The notes: a model not told the origin generated them from the letters alone. Shown: positions 14,163 to 22,361, counted from the stretch's first letter. The stretch is DNA of 24,430 nucleotides from JBNAVY01 sp049700195 (GCA_049700195.1 JBNAVY010000029.1:1-24430); one strand, 5' to 3'. Made by a program: numbers and translations.

Positions 14163-16289
14163 TTATATTCTTTTTTTAAAGTTCTTTTTGAGGTTTTTCA
14201 AATATTCTTTAACATATATAACATTTTCTTTATCAGGTTCAATATCCCCATATACAATATTATTATAAATATCTGCAATTTTTTTAAAATCAGGTATTCC
14301 TATATTTTCAACTTTTATGGAATATTCTAAAGGAGTTTCTGTATCTAATTTTTTTATTCCTTTTTTAGACAAAAACTTTATAATCTTTTTATAGTAAAAA
14401 ACTATAATATCTTTATTTGATTTTAACCTTATATTTCTGTTCTTAATAATTATATAAAAAACTATTATAGATATTAAAATTAATAACAAAGATAAAACTT
14501 TAATTTTATAATAATTATTAATTTTATCAACTTTATTATCATTTTTGTTTACTGTTTCAGATTGAAAAACATTTGTCTTTTTACCTTTAGATATTTCAAT
14601 ATCAGCATTAGCTAATTCTTCTGAAGCATTGAAAATTATTTCATCACCATTTATCATAGAAGTTCCATATTCTACGGCAGGATATTCAGCTGTTGGTTCA
14701 AATTTCAGCCAGCCATAATCATCAAAAAACACTTCAACCCATGCATGAGCATCTTCTGATGATACAGTATAGACATCCCCATTTAATGGGCTTGAAGGCA
14801 TTTTAAAACCTACTACATATCTTGCCGGTATCCCAACAGTTCTTAACATGACAACCATTGAGGTAGCATAATAGGTGCAATATCCTTTTTTTAAATCAAA
14901 TAAAAAATAATCTACAAAATCTCTACCTGGGGGTACAGGTTTTACTTGATATGAATAAGGAAATTTTCTTAAATAGTTTTCAACAGCTTTTACTTTATCA
15001 TATTGGTTTTTTTCATTTTTAGTTATTTCATTTGTCAAAGTTTTTATTCTTTCAGGTAAATCAACAGGATACTCTAAATATTTTTTTCTGGTTTCCTGAG
15101 GCAATTGAGTATGACTTTTGGTTTTTAAATCATTTAGATCTACTCCAGGTATTAAATATTTTACAGTATAATAGTTATCATAATCAGTAGAATTTTTAGC
15201 TTTCAATATATATCCGCTTTCATCGTAAAAAGCATCTATACTCAGTTTGTAAGGCATCATAGGGGAAAATATTATATCAGATTTAATATTAATTGGTTTT
15301 ATCTTAAGCTCATTTATTTTTACTTTTACTTTTAAAGCTGATATATTGACCAAAGGCTCATCTTTATTTGCAAATATGTATTTTTGAATAGTATTGTCCC
15401 AACTATTACCATCATATTTGTCATATACCATACCTCTTAGATAAGCACTTTCATTAGATTTTACCTCAAAGATTATCTGTTTAGATGGTTCAATACTTCC
15501 TCCGAGTTTCGTTGTGAAAGAAGTAAATTTTGTATCGTATGGAAGGTTTTTGGCTGACCTTATACTATTTCTCCAATTTTGTGTAAAAGTAAATGTATTA
15601 TAAAACCAGTTATCAAGTTTTCCCCAAGTAATTGTATCAAAATTTTTAGGCATAATTTCTGCTGCCATTGTGTTTACTAAAATTAAAAAAATAGAAATTA
15701 TTATAAAAAGAAAAACTGATTTTTTTGTATTCCTCTTTTTATAAAAGTTTTTTAAGCCTATATTAATAAAACTTGCAGCTATATAATATCCTAAATACAT
15801 ATATGCATTATCTACATAGTTATACCACTGAACCGTAAAAAATATTATCCCCAAAAATAAAGTTAAAATATCATTTTTAAAAATAAAATTAGACATTGTT
15901 ATTATAAAACTTATTAATACAAATGTTAATATTATAGTAAAAATCATATATTTTTCTGTTAAAATATAAAAACCATTAGGGGTTTCATGATAGTTCATGT
16001 AAATATTTATCCATTTTATAAATCCATCTATATAAAAAATTAATTTCAGCATTAAATCCTTATAATAATAGAATATTATAATATCTGCAGCTAATATCAG
16101 TATTAATAAAAAGATAATAATCTGAGGCCTTTTCAATATAAACATAAAAAATAAAACAAGCAATGCATTAAATATTATAAGTTGATACTGTGGATAATTA
16201 AATCTAAAGCCATCTAAAGCAGAAAAAGATATTATAACTACTAATATTACATTAATCAAATATTCCGGTATTATTTTTCTGAGCTGCAT
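14163..16289 (-). CDS. Membrane transglutaminase-like protein (TgpA type)
   Basis: This 708-residue protein has about six membrane helices in residues ~10-210, a long extracytoplasmic region, and a transglutaminase core at ~440-540. The catalytic Cys471 is in KKGYCTYYATSMVVMLRTVG, His515 in EDAHAWVEV, and the third acidic residue is Glu531 in KFEPT. One more helix (~600-625) precedes a cytoplasmic tail resembling DUF4129. The family includes TgpA of Pseudomonas; the chemistry in Firmicutes may be peptidase or amide exchange on envelope proteins. I chose ATG at 16289, six bases after GGGGGAG; the TTG at 16304 and ATG at 16295 overlap that site. It starts two bases past the DUF58 stop. It is last in ppaX-moxR-DUF58-tgpA, and the MoxR/DUF58/transglutaminase trio is a known module. 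Confidence 0.9.
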   Translation of the reverse strand: MQLRKIIPEYLINVILVVIISFSALDGFRFNYPQYQLIIFNALLVLFFMFILKRPQIIIFLLILILAADIIIFYYYKDLMLKLIFYIDGFIKWINIYMNYHETPNGFYILTEKYMIFTIILTFVLISFIITMSNFIFKNDILTLFLGIIFFTVQWYNYVDNAYMYLGYYIAASFINIGLKNFYKKRNTKKSVFLFIIISIFLILVNTMAAEIMPKNFDTITWGKLDNWFYNTFTFTQNWRNSIRSAKNLPYDTKFTSFTTKLGGSIEPSKQIIFEVKSNESAYLRGMVYDKYDGNSWDNTIQKYIFANKDEPLVNISALKVKVKINELKIKPINIKSDIIFSPMMPYKLSIDAFYDESGYILKAKNSTDYDNYYTVKYLIPGVDLNDLKTKSHTQLPQETRKKYLEYPVDLPERIKTLTNEITKNEKNQYDKVKAVENYLRKFPYSYQVKPVPPGRDFVDYFLFDLKKGYCTYYATSMVVMLRTVGIPARYVVGFKMPSSPLNGDVYTVSSEDAHAWVEVFFDDYGWLKFEPTAEYPAVEYGTSMINGDEIIFNASEELANADIEISKGKKTNVFQSETVNKNDNKVDKINNYYKIKVLSLLLILISIIVFYIIIKNRNIRLKSNKDIIVFYYKKIIKFLSKKGIKKLDTETPLEYSIKVENIGIPDFKKIADIYNNIVYGDIEPDKENVIYVKEYLKNLKKNFKKRI

Positions 16290-16291
16290 GT

Positions 16292-17410
16292 TCATCTCCC
16301 CCAAGGGATTAACTTTATATCAAATTTGTTTAATTTATCTTTAATACCTTCCTGTAAATTAACATAAAACACAATTATATCTCTATTTGATTTTAATTCA
16401 TAAAGTTCATTTAAAGTCTGGTTGTCTAAATATGGAGTAATAACTATTAAAATTATATTATAAGGTATGCTTTTACAGGATTTCAAAAAACTTACTAAGT
16501 CCTTTGAGTATACAGGAAAATTTTTTAAAGTGGAAATTTTAAAATAGTTGAAATCTTTAATGGTCTTACCGCTTAGCTGTACTTTCCCACTTTCATACTC
16601 TAATAAATTTACAGGAATGTTATTTTGCAAACAGAATTTTGAAACAGAAACCATACACTCTGCACATTTTTCATCCAATTCATCTGTATAATCTGATACA
16701 TAGTGTTTTTCATATAAATTCCATAATAAATATACCTCTTTCGAAGCTGAAACCTCATATTCTTTAACAAAAAGCTGCTGTTTCTTTGCAGATACTTTCC
16801 AGTGTATTCTTTTCAGACTATCACCATCTATATATTTTCTAAGTCTTAGAATGTTTGTATAATCTTCATAAGCTTTATTTTTAATTTCTACATCTCCTAA
16901 ATACTGTCTTGATGGTAAATCTATATATACATCAAATACCTTAGGCATAACTACGAATTTAAAATGTATATCAATATTTTGGCTTAATTTAAAAATTCCA
17001 AAAGGATCGCTTATTTCTGATATAAAAGGTCCTATATTGTATATACCTCTTTTTTTTGATTTAAATTCTTTTTTAACCTTTTTATTTTTTAAAGGAAGTA
17101 AGTAGGTTTCTTCTAAAAGTATATTATTATTATCAGAATCTCCCTCCAAAATTGCTATATTTATTACTGGTAATATGCTATTATTTATAATTATAATTTC
17201 ATAACTCAGATCAGCTCCAACTGTAACCTCTTTATCAAAAGAATTTGTATAAAAACTTATATTCCTTTTAACATATAAAACATATAAATAGTTTAATATT
17301 AAAAAAAAAGCAAATTCATATACTAGAAAATACAACAATCTCCCACCGCTAAAGAGAGCAAAGGTAAGGAAAATAAAAAGGAGCAAAAATATAAAAATTC
17401 TTTTAGGCAT
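16292..17410 (-). CDS. DUF58 membrane protein
   Basis: This 372-residue protein has two N-terminal helices (~4-45), then a beta-rich segment, then the DUF58 signature: RLRKYIDGDSLKRIHWKVSA (~190-210). The C-terminal half may adopt a von Willebrand A-like fold, but no clear MIDAS motif is visible. DUF58 proteins are regularly encoded beside MoxR ATPases and transglutaminases, as here, and are thought to be substrates or partners of MoxR chaperoning. The ATG at 17410 overlaps the moxR stop (17403-17405), and the ribosome site is weak, so translation is probably coupled. Confidence 0.9.
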   Translation of the reverse strand: MPKRIFIFLLLFIFLTFALFSGGRLLYFLVYEFAFFLILNYLYVLYVKRNISFYTNSFDKEVTVGADLSYEIIIINNSILPVINIAILEGDSDNNNILLEETYLLPLKNKKVKKEFKSKKRGIYNIGPFISEISDPFGIFKLSQNIDIHFKFVVMPKVFDVYIDLPSRQYLGDVEIKNKAYEDYTNILRLRKYIDGDSLKRIHWKVSAKKQQLFVKEYEVSASKEVYLLWNLYEKHYVSDYTDELDEKCAECMVSVSKFCLQNNIPVNLLEYESGKVQLSGKTIKDFNYFKISTLKNFPVYSKDLVSFLKSCKSIPYNIILIVITPYLDNQTLNELYELKSNRDIIVFYVNLQEGIKDKLNKFDIKLIPWGR

Positions 17411-18341
17411 ATTTCTTTGGCACCGGTACTTTCAAAGAATCAATTATATCTCTTATAACCTTTTTTTCATCTATACCTTCGAACTTCTCTTCGCTTCTTA
17501 ATATTATTCTATGAGATAATACAGGACCTGCAAGAATTTTTACGTCATCGGGAATTACATAATCTCTTCCATCGCAAAATGCTTTTGCCTGTGACGCTCT
17601 CATTAAATTTATAGCAGCTCTTGGACTCGCTCCTAATTTTATAGATTTATTTTCTCTGGTTTGTGCAACTATATTTACAATGTATTTTAGCATAGTATCA
17701 TCTATACGGATATTTTTTACATTATTTTGCATTTGTATTATTTCCTCACATGTTATTATAGATGAGAGATTTTCTAAAGGATCTGATGTCTCAAAATTTT
17801 TTAGAATAGCCATTTCATCAATCTTGCTTGGATAACCTATTTCTATTTTCATCATGAATCTGTCAAGCTGAGCCTCTGGCAATCTAAATGTACCATCATA
17901 TTCAATCGGATTTTGTGTGGCTAATACCATAAAGGGTTTAGGAAGCATATATGTTATACCATCAACCGTTATCTGTTTCTCTTCCATAGCTTCTAAAAGG
18001 CTTGACTGAGTTTTAGGTGATGTTCTATTTATCTCGTCAGCTAAAACAATTTGACTCATTATAGGACCTGGTTTAAACTCAAATTCATTTTTTATCTGAT
18101 TATAAACTGATATGCCTATGACATCTGAAGGCAAAAGATCTGGTGTAAATTGTATTCGTTTAAAATCAGAGTTTATCGTCTTGGCAAGTGCTTTTACCAA
18201 AGATGTTTTCCCCACCCCTGGTATATCCTCAATAAGAGCATGTCCTTCGGCTAAAAGAGTAACTATAACCAATTCTATAGCTTCTCTTTTACCAATTATT
18301 ACTTTTTCTATATTTTCAATCATACTGCTAATTAGATTCAT
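17403..18341 (-). CDS. MoxR-family AAA+ ATPase
   Basis: This 312-residue ATPase has Walker A (PGVGKTS, Lys45/Thr46), Walker B (IVLADEINR, Asp102/Glu103), and sensor 1 (LATQNPIEYDGTFRLPEAQLDRF, Asn144), followed by a helical lid with the GASPRAAINLMRASQAKA sensor-2 region. MoxR ATPases act as chaperones that assemble or activate metal-binding or vWA-domain partners. Here the partner is probably the adjacent DUF58 protein. The start at 18341 follows CGGAGGGAG. The gene lies 15 bases downstream of ppaX and overlaps the DUF58 gene by eight bases, so it is the second gene of a four-gene operon. Confidence 0.95.
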   Translation of the reverse strand: MNLISSMIENIEKVIIGKREAIELVIVTLLAEGHALIEDIPGVGKTSLVKALAKTINSDFKRIQFTPDLLPSDVIGISVYNQIKNEFEFKPGPIMSQIVLADEINRTSPKTQSSLLEAMEEKQITVDGITYMLPKPFMVLATQNPIEYDGTFRLPEAQLDRFMMKIEIGYPSKIDEMAILKNFETSDPLENLSSIITCEEIIQMQNNVKNIRIDDTMLKYIVNIVAQTRENKSIKLGASPRAAINLMRASQAKAFCDGRDYVIPDDVKILAGPVLSHRIILRSEEKFEGIDEKKVIRDIIDSLKVPVPKKYA

Positions 18342-18356
18342 AATCTCCCTCCGATT

Positions 18357-18989
18357 TTACAACAATCTTAATATTTGTCCCATGCTATCGACAATATAAG
18401 TTGGTTCTGCTTCTTTTATTATATCAAAAGGCAGTATTGACCATCTTACAGCAACACTTTTAACTCCGGCATTTTTAGCTGATAATATATCATATGGACT
18501 GTCACCAACCATAAGTGCATTTTGTTTTTCGCTCTTCAACATTTTAAGTGCTTTTAAAACCGGTTCGGCCTTGGGTTTATGTTCTACAGTATCTTCTAAA
18601 CCTATTAATATACTGAAATATTTTTCTATATTAAATAGCTCAAGTCCTCTCTTAGCCAGATTCCTTCTCTTTGATGTAACTATACCCATTTTTATGCCTT
18701 TTTTATTTAATTCTTCAAGTGTATTTATTACATCTGATCTAATCTTTGTATACTTATCGTGATTTTCTTCGTTGAAACTTCTATAAGTTGTTAAAAGCAA
18801 TTCCCAATTTTCTTCACTGAATCTTCTAAGAGTTGTTGGGAGAGGTTCTCCAAAGAATAAGGTTATATCCTCTGTTTTAATTTCATAACCTAAATGTTTT
18901 TTTATAGTATATTTGAATGATTCAATAATCAATTCATTAGTATCTATTATCGTGCCGTCAAGGTCAAAAAGTATTGTATCAACATTCAT
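18357..18989 (-). CDS. ppaX: PpaX-like HAD pyrophosphatase
   Basis: The 210-residue protein is a HAD-IA hydrolase with motif I FDLDGTIIDTNELI (nucleophile Asp9, Asp11), motif II VTSKRRN (Thr105), motif III Lys in EHKPKAEP (138), and motif IV VGDSPYDI (Asp163, Asp167). The DTNELI, TYRSFNEENHD, IVTSKRRN and KNAG segments line up closely with B. subtilis PpaX, which hydrolyses the pyrophosphate released when HprK/P dephosphorylates Ser-HPr. Phosphoglycolate phosphatase is the alternative, as the families are similar. In Bacillus ppaX lies near hprK; here it leads the moxR operon. AAGGGG lies 12 bases before the ATG, a rather long spacing. A TATACT -10-like box lies right after the cwlD terminator T tract. 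Confidence 0.8.
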   Translation of the reverse strand: MNVDTILFDLDGTIIDTNELIIESFKYTIKKHLGYEIKTEDITLFFGEPLPTTLRRFSEENWELLLTTYRSFNEENHDKYTKIRSDVINTLEELNKKGIKMGIVTSKRRNLAKRGLELFNIEKYFSILIGLEDTVEHKPKAEPVLKALKMLKSEKQNALMVGDSPYDILSAKNAGVKSVAVRWSILPFDIIKEAEPTYIVDSMGQILRLL

Positions 18990-19027
18990 ATTAATATATT
19001 TCCCCTTAAAAATATTCTTATTATTTT

Positions 19028-19033
19028 AAGTAT
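19028..19033 (-). promoter_or_regulatory. Possible -10 box of the ppaX-moxR operon
   Basis: On the minus strand TATACT follows directly after the T tract that ends the cwlD terminator (19036-19064). It lies about 40 bases upstream of the ppaX ATG. No convincing -35 is seen. Confidence 0.35.
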
Positions 19034-19035
19034 AC

Positions 19036-19064
19036 AAAAAAAAACCCTTCATAACAAGAGGGTT
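19036..19064 (-). terminator. Intrinsic terminator of cwlD
   Basis: A stem of 19043-19048 with 19059-19064 (AACCCT/AGGGTT) has a ten-base loop and, on the minus strand, a run of nine Ts overlapping the end of the stem (19044-19036). It lies about 24 bases past the cwlD stop. Confidence 0.85.
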
Positions 19065-19087
19065 AATTTGCAATCATTTTATATGAA

Positions 19088-19768
19088 TTATGTATCCAGA
19101 TTTTCTTTAAAATATCCTATTATACCTTTATATATGGCCCATGCTATTTTATACTGATAATCTTTGTTATTTAGTAATTTTTCTTCTTCGGGATTAGACA
19201 TAAAACCACATTCAACTATTACTGCTGGCATTTTAGCATTTCTCAAAACATAATAACTGTTTGAACTTTTAGCCATTCTGTCATTATTTGAATCCAATGT
19301 TTTCCTAAGTTCCTCTTGTATTTTTTCAGCTAATACTTTCCCTTTTGTGGAGTTATTTTGATAAAAAACCTGAGCCCCTTTATATTTAGACTGTGAAAAA
19401 CTATTTAAATGTATACTTATAAATATATCTCCCATATTTTCATTAGCTTTTTCTACTCTATTTTTAAGGTCTTTATTAAGGTTAGTGTCGGAAAGCTCAT
19501 CTGCTTCTCTTGTCATAACTGCAATTCCACCACTTTGCTCGATAATTTCTCTTAATTTTAAAGCTATTTCAAGATTCAGCTCATCCTCATCTTTACCATG
19601 TACTCCTGGTTTGCCTGGATCATTTCCTCCGTGTCCAGCATCTATTACAATAATTTTATTCATAATAGGTACATATTTAAAAACATAAACTTTGGAATAA
19701 TTTAAAATATATGAAAAAACCCCTATTGAAAGAATAATTATAAAAAGAACAAATCTTTTTAATATCAT
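19088..19768 (-). CDS. cwlD: CwlD-type N-acetylmuramoyl-L-alanine amidase
   Basis: This 226-residue amidase_3 enzyme has an N-terminal membrane anchor (~5-24). The zinc ligands are His46 (IDAGHGG), Glu61 (EDELNLEIA) and His120 (FISIHLNS), and the catalytic Glu186 is in VIVECGFMSNPEE. It cleaves the bond between muramic acid and L-alanine. In B. subtilis, CwlD acts with PdaA to make muramic delta-lactam, the cortex mark recognised by germination lytic enzymes. Length and sequence fit CwlD; a vegetative autolysin would usually carry extra wall-binding domains. The start follows AGGAGGTAA. It is transcribed alone between its own promoter and terminator, divergent from the LysM gene. Confidence 0.88.
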   Translation of the reverse strand: MILKRFVLFIIILSIGVFSYILNYSKVYVFKYVPIMNKIIVIDAGHGGNDPGKPGVHGKDEDELNLEIALKLREIIEQSGGIAVMTREADELSDTNLNKDLKNRVEKANENMGDIFISIHLNSFSQSKYKGAQVFYQNNSTKGKVLAEKIQEELRKTLDSNNDRMAKSSNSYYVLRNAKMPAVIVECGFMSNPEEEKLLNNKDYQYKIAWAIYKGIIGYFKENLDT

Positions 19769-19801
19769 AAAAATTACCTCCTAATTTCTACTCTATATAA
19801 A

Positions 19802-19830
19802 ATTATTCAAATAAAAAAGATGTATGTCAC
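19802..19830 (-). promoter_or_regulatory. Candidate promoter of cwlD
   Basis: On the minus strand, GTGACA (19830-19825) and AATAAT (19807-19802) are each one base off consensus, with a 17-base spacer. The start would be near 19795. A mother-cell sigma factor is expected for cwlD from Bacillus, but I see no clear sigma-E match. Confidence 0.4.
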
Positions 19831-19877
19831 TTAATAAATCAAACTACATATTATGTATAAAGAAAGGAGGATTTTAT

Positions 19878-20876
19878 ATGATAACTTTGGAATTCACATA
19901 TTTAGTTAAGCAAGGAGATACCTTGTTTTCTATAGCAAAAAAATTTAACACTTCTGTAGATGCTATAATTATGAGAAATAATATAATTAACCCGGCATTA
20001 ATATATCCAGGGCAATTACTTATAATTCCAGTTAAAGGAAGTTATTATACAGTAAAACCTGGAGATACTTTATATCTTATAAGTCAAAAATTTAATGTTT
20101 CTTATGACTCAATAATCAATACTAATAATTTAACTTATCCATACACAATTTATCCTGGTCAAACTCTTTTTATCCCAGGAGCATCTATTCCATCTCAGCC
20201 TGTTATGTCACCTCAATCACCACCATATTCAAAAACTCCTTGTCCATCTTATTATACAGTTATGGCAGGAGATACTATATGGAGCATAGCACAAAAATTT
20301 GGCATTTCAATTGATGAAATAATTAGAGCAAATTACCTTGTAAACCCTAATATGATTTACCCTGGACAAACATTAGTAATACCATGTCAATCGTCTTTAC
20401 CTGTTGAATATCCTGTTCTAAAGAAAAATGACAGAGGGCCTTTTGTTACAAATCTTCAATCAAGACTTAAATCTTTAGGATTTGATCCAGGCCAAATAGA
20501 TGGTATATTCGGTTCTAAAACTGAAGCTGCAGTAAAAGCATATCAGCAAAGTAGGGGACTGGCGGTATCAGGCATTGTAGATGATATAACATGGAATGCT
20601 CTTCTTTTTGGAACACAGCCCGTAATTGGAACTCCTTCATATGGAGGAATAGTGTATATTGTAAAACCTGGAGATACTCTTTGGAATATTGCTAAAATGT
20701 ATAACACAACCATAGAAGCTATTCTAGATAAAAATCCTGAAATTAAAGATCCTAATCTGATTTATCCAGGTCAAAGAATCATAATACCTCAATCTATTTC
20801 TTCAGAGATGACTGAAAATTCACAAGAAACTCAGGATATTGCTGAAGAAAAAAGCGAAAAATATGAAGAAAAATAG
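19878..20876 (+). CDS. LysM and peptidoglycan-binding-domain protein, no signal peptide (SafA-like candidate)
   Basis: This 332-residue protein has four LysM domains at ~8-51, ~57-100, ~126-169 and ~260-304, each with the (V)KxGDTL...I...N.I.PG..I.IP pattern. A PG_binding_1 domain sits at ~184-243 (GPFVTNLQSRLKSLGFDPG, then DGIFGSKTEAAVKAYQQ) between the third and fourth, and the C-terminal tail is acidic (EEKSEKYEEK). No hydrolase domain is present. There is no signal peptide: the first LysM begins at residue 8. That suggests a mother-cell-made spore coat or cortex protein, like SafA, or lysis-dependent release. I chose ATG at 19878 because AAAGGAGG lies seven bases upstream. The 3' end is embedded in a terminator shared with trxB. 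Confidence 0.88.
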   Translation: MITLEFTYLVKQGDTLFSIAKKFNTSVDAIIMRNNIINPALIYPGQLLIIPVKGSYYTVKPGDTLYLISQKFNVSYDSIINTNNLTYPYTIYPGQTLFIPGASIPSQPVMSPQSPPYSKTPCPSYYTVMAGDTIWSIAQKFGISIDEIIRANYLVNPNMIYPGQTLVIPCQSSLPVEYPVLKKNDRGPFVTNLQSRLKSLGFDPGQIDGIFGSKTEAAVKAYQQSRGLAVSGIVDDITWNALLFGTQPVIGTPSYGGIVYIVKPGDTLWNIAKMYNTTIEAILDKNPEIKDPNLIYPGQRIIIPQSISSEMTENSQETQDIAEEKSEKYEEK

Positions 20877-20901
20877 TCAGGACATTCCTGACTATTTTTT
20901 T
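20869..20901. terminator. Bidirectional terminator shared by the LysM gene and trxB
   Basis: A 14-base perfect stem (20869-20882 with 20886-20899) with CAT loop is followed by seven Ts on the plus strand (20895-20901). Both stop codons (20874-20876 plus strand, 20892-20894 minus strand) lie in the stem. Confidence 0.9.
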
Positions 20902-21806
20902 AGATTATCGATATATTTTTCAGCTACATATGCTGCTATTGCTCCATCTCCTGTAGCTGTAACTACCTGTCTTAAAGTTTTATGCCTTATATCCCCAGCA
21001 GCAAATACACCCGGAATATTTGTCTGCATATCATCATCAGTAACTATATATCCATATTCATCCATATCTATTATTCCTTTTACTATTTCGGTATTAGGAC
21101 TATATCCTATTGCAACAAATACACCATCAACTTTTAGAGATTTTTCTTCTCCTGTTTTTACATTTTTCAATTTTAATCCTTCTACCCCATACTCACCTTC
21201 TATATCAGTAACAACTGTATCCCATATAAATTCAATTTTATCATTTGCAAATGCTTTATCTTGTTCCGTTTTTGTTGCTCTCAATTCATTTCTTCTATGT
21301 ATAATATATACTTTCTTTGCAAACTTAGTAAGATATACTGCGTCCTCTACAGCCGTATTCCCCCCACCAATTACTGCAACTGTAGCATCTTTATAAAAGG
21401 CTCCATCACAGGTAGCACAAAAAGATATTCCAGAACCTATAAACTTACTTTCGCTTTCAATGCCAAGTCTTTTAGGTGTAGCTCCCATTGTAAGAATTAT
21501 TGCCTTTGCTTCATAAGTTTTATTATTAGTATTAACTTTTTTTATGTCACCTTTTATATCAAGTCCTAAAACATCTTCATTTATTATTTCAAGTCCATAT
21601 TTTTTTGTTTGGGCTTCCATTCTTGATATAAGATCAGGGCCACTTATCTCTTCAAAACCAGGATAATTTTCCAATTGATATGTGTTTACAATCTGGCCTC
21701 CAAGATACATTTTTTCTATTAAAAGGGTCTTTAATTTTGATCTTGTAGCATATAATCCTGCTGTTAATCCTGCAGGACCTCCCCCTAAAATAATTAAATC
21801 ATACAT
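20892..21806 (-). CDS. trxB: Thioredoxin reductase
   Basis: This 304-residue flavoenzyme reduces thioredoxin using NADPH. It has the FAD motif LGGGPAGLTAGLYATRS (8-23), the redox-active pair Cys130/Cys133 in CATCDG, the NADPH-binding GGGNTAVEDAVYL (147-159), HRRNELRATK (170-179) whose Arg residues favour NADPH, and a late FAD motif FAAGDIRHK. The length is normal. I chose ATG at 21806; GGAGGAG lies upstream, and the GTG at 21815 overlaps that site. It is downstream of the coat genes, but a hairpin and a TGGTATAAT box lie between, so it probably has its own promoter. Confidence 0.95.
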   Translation of the reverse strand: MYDLIILGGGPAGLTAGLYATRSKLKTLLIEKMYLGGQIVNTYQLENYPGFEEISGPDLISRMEAQTKKYGLEIINEDVLGLDIKGDIKKVNTNNKTYEAKAIILTMGATPKRLGIESESKFIGSGISFCATCDGAFYKDATVAVIGGGNTAVEDAVYLTKFAKKVYIIHRRNELRATKTEQDKAFANDKIEFIWDTVVTDIEGEYGVEGLKLKNVKTGEEKSLKVDGVFVAIGYSPNTEIVKGIIDMDEYGYIVTDDDMQTNIPGVFAAGDIRHKTLRQVVTATGDGAIAAYVAEKYIDNLKK

Positions 21807-21837
21807 AAAAATCACTCCTCCTTAAAGATAAAAATTT

Positions 21838-21871
21838 AATAATGGAAGCAGCATTTGCTGCCTCCATTATT
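21838..21871 (-). terminator. Terminator-like hairpin between the coat genes and trxB
   Basis: Bases 21838-21853 pair with 21856-21871, with one mismatch that becomes a G-T wobble in minus-strand RNA. A T-rich run follows on the minus strand, interrupted by As. It overlaps the predicted trxB -10 box at one edge, so it could also form part of the trxB leader. Confidence 0.65.
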
Positions 21872-21877
21872 ATACCA
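21869..21877 (-). promoter_or_regulatory. Extended -10 promoter of trxB
   Basis: On the minus strand, TGGTATAAT fits the extended -10 consensus TGnTATAAT exactly. The position 17 bases upstream (ATGTAA, the 3' end of the coat gene) is a poor -35. The start, near 21862, would place most of the hairpin at the 5' end of trxB mRNA. Confidence 0.55.
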
Positions 21878-21891
21878 CAATATTTTTATCT

Positions 21892-22167
21892 TTACATCAT
21901 TCCTGATGGTTGCATAAATTTGTTTGCTGCTTCTTGTATATCCTGATGCTGTGCAGGCTTTACAGGATACCACCCTCTTTGATTAATAGCTTTCCAAACC
22001 ATGTCCTGATCTTGAAAAGTTGAATTTAATAAATTCATATAGTCACGCCTTATATTATCATTTGCAGATTCCACTACTGCATGTGAAAGAACTTCTACTG
22101 CAAGCTTGTAATCCCCAAGAACACTAGTCATTATATCTTTATCTGTTAAACCACTACTATTTGGCAT
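21892..22167 (-). CDS. CotF-like spore coat protein
   Basis: The 91-residue product matches the CotF coat family: a Leu-Thr-Asp-Lys-Asp opening (LTDKDIMTSVLGDYKLAVEVL), a four-helix-like pattern with SANDNIRRDYMNLLNSTFQDQ, and the hallmark NQRGWYPVKPA before a short tail. CotF family proteins are part of the spore coat in Bacillus and are widespread in clostridial spores. The start at 22167 follows AGGAGGG. It is 11 bases downstream of a smaller coat-like ORF, with which it forms a two-gene transcript. Confidence 0.88.
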   Translation of the reverse strand: MPNSSGLTDKDIMTSVLGDYKLAVEVLSHAVVESANDNIRRDYMNLLNSTFQDQDMVWKAINQRGWYPVKPAQHQDIQEAANKFMQPSGMM

Positions 22168-22178
22168 ATATATCCCTC

Positions 22179-22361
22179 CTATCGCAAATTTTTTAGTAAT
22201 GAATTAAAATTGTTTTGACATTTTTCTGAAAGATTCTGGCATAAGGCTTTTAATTGCTGATCCTGGCAACGTGTTGCATATTCATTAAGGCTTTTTGCCA
22301 TATTTTCTTGCAAGGAAAGTACATCATCTAAATACATTAATTCTTTGCTTGTTATTTGCAT
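22179..22361 (-). CDS. Small coat-associated protein, CotF-family partner
   Basis: The 60-residue product opens MQITSKELMYLDDVLSLQEN and continues as helices with three Cys residues (positions near 33, 43 and 50). It resembles the short helical proteins commonly encoded just before cotF-like genes in Clostridia; many are annotated as spore coat proteins. I chose ATG at 22361 because GGAAGGAGGG lies before it; the GTG at 22367 overlaps that site. The Cys residues could form disulphide links in the coat, but that is a guess. It is upstream of the CotF-like gene in the same operon. Confidence 0.78.
   Translation of the reverse strand: MQITSKELMYLDDVLSLQENMAKSLNEYATRCQDQQLKALCQNLSEKCQNNFNSLLKNLR

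Noticed and set aside
16295..16304. TTG (16304) or ATG (16295) start for the transglutaminase
   Set aside because: Both overlap or abut the GGGGGAG ribosome site; ATG at 16289 has a six-base gap.
14163..18989. MoxR/DUF58/transglutaminase as a new defence or secretion system
   Set aside because: The trio is a well-known envelope module across bacteria; only the leading ppaX gene is unusual.
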